Source: CAIZQW01 sp964459675 (GTDB lineage: Bacteria; Verrucomicrobiota; Kiritimatiellia; RFP12; UBA1067). Taken from it: a stretch of DNA of 5,266 nt. Below the pieces are notes generated by a model. The model had not been told where the DNA came from. It worked only from the letters and a program-made list of their open reading frames with translations, and ran no database searches. A program made the position numbers and the translations under genes. The number at the start of each line of letters is the position of its first letter. Position 1 is the first letter of the stretch. Positions 4,238 through 5,266 of the stretch are shown in pieces. Where the stretch lies: positions 1-5,266 of the forward strand of contig CAYWNP010000145.1 of NCBI GenBank assembly GCA_964459675.1, read 5' to 3'.

Positions 4238-5266
4238 TTAATGCGGCACCTCCGGCAGTTCCAATTTAGCAATCGCGGCCTGAGCCACAAAGGTGGGCAT
4301 GTTCTTGAGGACAAAGCGTCCCTCGACCTTCCCGTCCGGCGTGATGGCATCCGTCTGCCACACCAGCAAATCACTGACTTGATACTCGCCATTCTTCAGA
4401 GGGAGTACTTCTGAAATAGCCAGGATCTTGCGCGAGCCATCCGAGAGGCGGCCGGTGTGCACAACCGCATCAATGGCTGAGGCGACTTGCGCACGCAACG
4501 CCACCAAGGGGATATCAATGCCACTGAGGAGCGCACACGTTTCAAGGCGGAAGAGACAATCCAAAGAGGTGTTGGCATGGATCGTAGACATCGAGCCAGC
4601 ATGACCGGTGTTTAAGGCCTGCAGAAGGTCGAGTGCTTCACCACCCCGGATTTCACCAATGACCAAGCGGTCCGGCCGCAGACGCAACGAGGAGTTAATG
4701 AGATCGCGAATGGTCACTTCACCATTGCCATTCTTATCCGGCTTACGCGTTTCAAAGGGCACGATATGCTCCTGCTGCAATTGGAGTTCGCTGGCATCTT
4801 CGATCACCAGCACGCGCTCGCCATTCGGAATGAAGCTGCTCAGCGCATTCAGCACCGAGGTCTTACCCGAGGAGGTCGCACCTGATACGATCACATTCTT
4901 ATGAAGCAGTACCAAGGCACGGATGAGCTTAATAGCATCTTCTGAAAGGCTGCCATACCCTAACATCTTATCAATCGTGATAGTGTCGCGCTTAAACTTA
5001 CGAATGGCAATCACCGTGCCGCAACGCGCCAGAGGGGGAATCACGGCATGGACACGCGAGCCATCGGGCAGACGCGCATCCAGTCGCGGATTATCCTCAT
5101 TGAGCAGGCGGCCCACAGATTTCGCAATGTTAGCAGCAGCAGCCTTCAAGGCAGGCTCACTGATGAACTTCGCATCTGTCTTCTGCAACTTGCCCTTCTT
5201 TTCAATGTAGACGCTGGAGGGTCCGTTGATCATGATTTCGGAGACCTCGTCGTCTTCAAGAAAGGC
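4238..5266 (-). CDS. CpaF/TadA-type secretion ATPase (5' end outside the window)
   Basis: This is a type II/IV secretion-system ATPase of the CpaF/TadA group, which powers assembly of Tad (Flp) pili or related secretion machines at the cytoplasmic face of the inner membrane. The frame is open to the right edge; 342 residues are visible. The edge sequence AFLEDDEVSEIMINGPSSVY is the conserved start of the N-terminal domain, so ATG 5233 is internal and not the start. Counting from that Met: basic linker with IAIRKFKRDTITID (about 75-88), Walker A GATSSGKT (118-125), Asp-box VIEDASEL (143-150), Walker B region RLVIGEIRGGEALD (189-202) and His-box GHAGSMSTIHANT (210-222). All catalytic elements are present. 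The C-terminal residues after about 290 extend past the core. The gene overlaps regulatory sequence for the next gene. The family is certain; the exact system served is not. Confidence 0.96.
   Translation of the reverse strand, partial: AFLEDDEVSEIMINGPSSVYIEKKGKLQKTDAKFISEPALKAAAANIAKSVGRLLNEDNPRLDARLPDGSRVHAVIPPLARCGTVIAIRKFKRDTITIDKMLGYGSLSEDAIKLIRALVLLHKNVIVSGATSSGKTSVLNALSSFIPNGERVLVIEDASELQLQQEHIVPFETRKPDKNGNGEVTIRDLINSSLRLRPDRLVIGEIRGGEALDLLQALNTGHAGSMSTIHANTSLDCLFRLETCALLSGIDIPLVALRAQVASAIDAVVHTGRLSDGSRKILAISEVLPLKNGEYQVSDLLVWQTDAITPDGKVEGRFVLKNMPTFVAQAAIAKLELPEVPH
4248..4253 (-). promoter_or_regulatory. Strong Shine-Dalgarno GGAGGT inside the end of the ATPase gene
   Basis: GGAGGT on the minus strand lies within the last codons of the ATPase gene. 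It is 17 bases before ATG 4230, longer than usual, but only 5 bases before an in-frame ATT codon (4242-4240) that overlaps the ATPase TAA. Either ribosomes terminating at 4238 reinitiate at the ATG, or ATT serves as a rare start. The first is more likely. Confidence 0.4.

Overview
The window looks like chromosomal DNA from a Gram-negative-type bacterium. The supporting signs are a lipobox lipoprotein, an exported protein with a signal peptide, and a CpaF/TadA-type secretion ATPase. An archaeal-type phosphoglycerate mutase homologue, mixed base composition and palindromic intergenic repeats are reminiscent of PVC-group bacteria (Verrucomicrobiota, Kiritimatiellota, Lentisphaerota). That assignment is an inference from general resemblance and is weak. 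No rRNA, tRNA, CRISPR array, insertion sequence or replication origin was seen.

Left part (1-1592, plus strand): the 3' end of a small two-helix membrane protein gene is followed by an intact gene for a cofactor-independent phosphoglycerate mutase-family metalloenzyme. The mutase start codon lies directly behind a -10-like hexamer with no Shine-Dalgarno sequence, which suggests leaderless expression. Its 3' gap, shared with a convergent gene, holds a perfect 8-bp hairpin and a second nested inverted repeat.

Middle part (1593-3269): on the minus strand are a four-helix membrane protein of unknown function and a compact, AT-leaning toxin-antitoxin operon (PF09720-type antitoxin overlapping a RelE/ParE toxin). 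On the plus strand, the last quarter of a second mutase copy survives as a frameshifted pseudogene. It differs from the intact copy mainly at synonymous sites, so it was probably a functional, long-diverged gene before it was truncated. A long imperfect inverted repeat follows it.

Right part (3270-5266, minus strand): reading leftwards from the right edge come a CpaF/TadA ATPase (5' end outside the window), a translationally coupled cysteine-rich exported protein, and an AT-rich lipoprotein. This may be one envelope or secretion module, but the tadB/tadC genes usually found after tadA are absent from this stretch.

No clearly new system is demonstrated. The best leads are the unusual tadA downstream neighbourhood, the selection signature in the broken mutase paralogue, and two promoters placed for leaderless transcripts.
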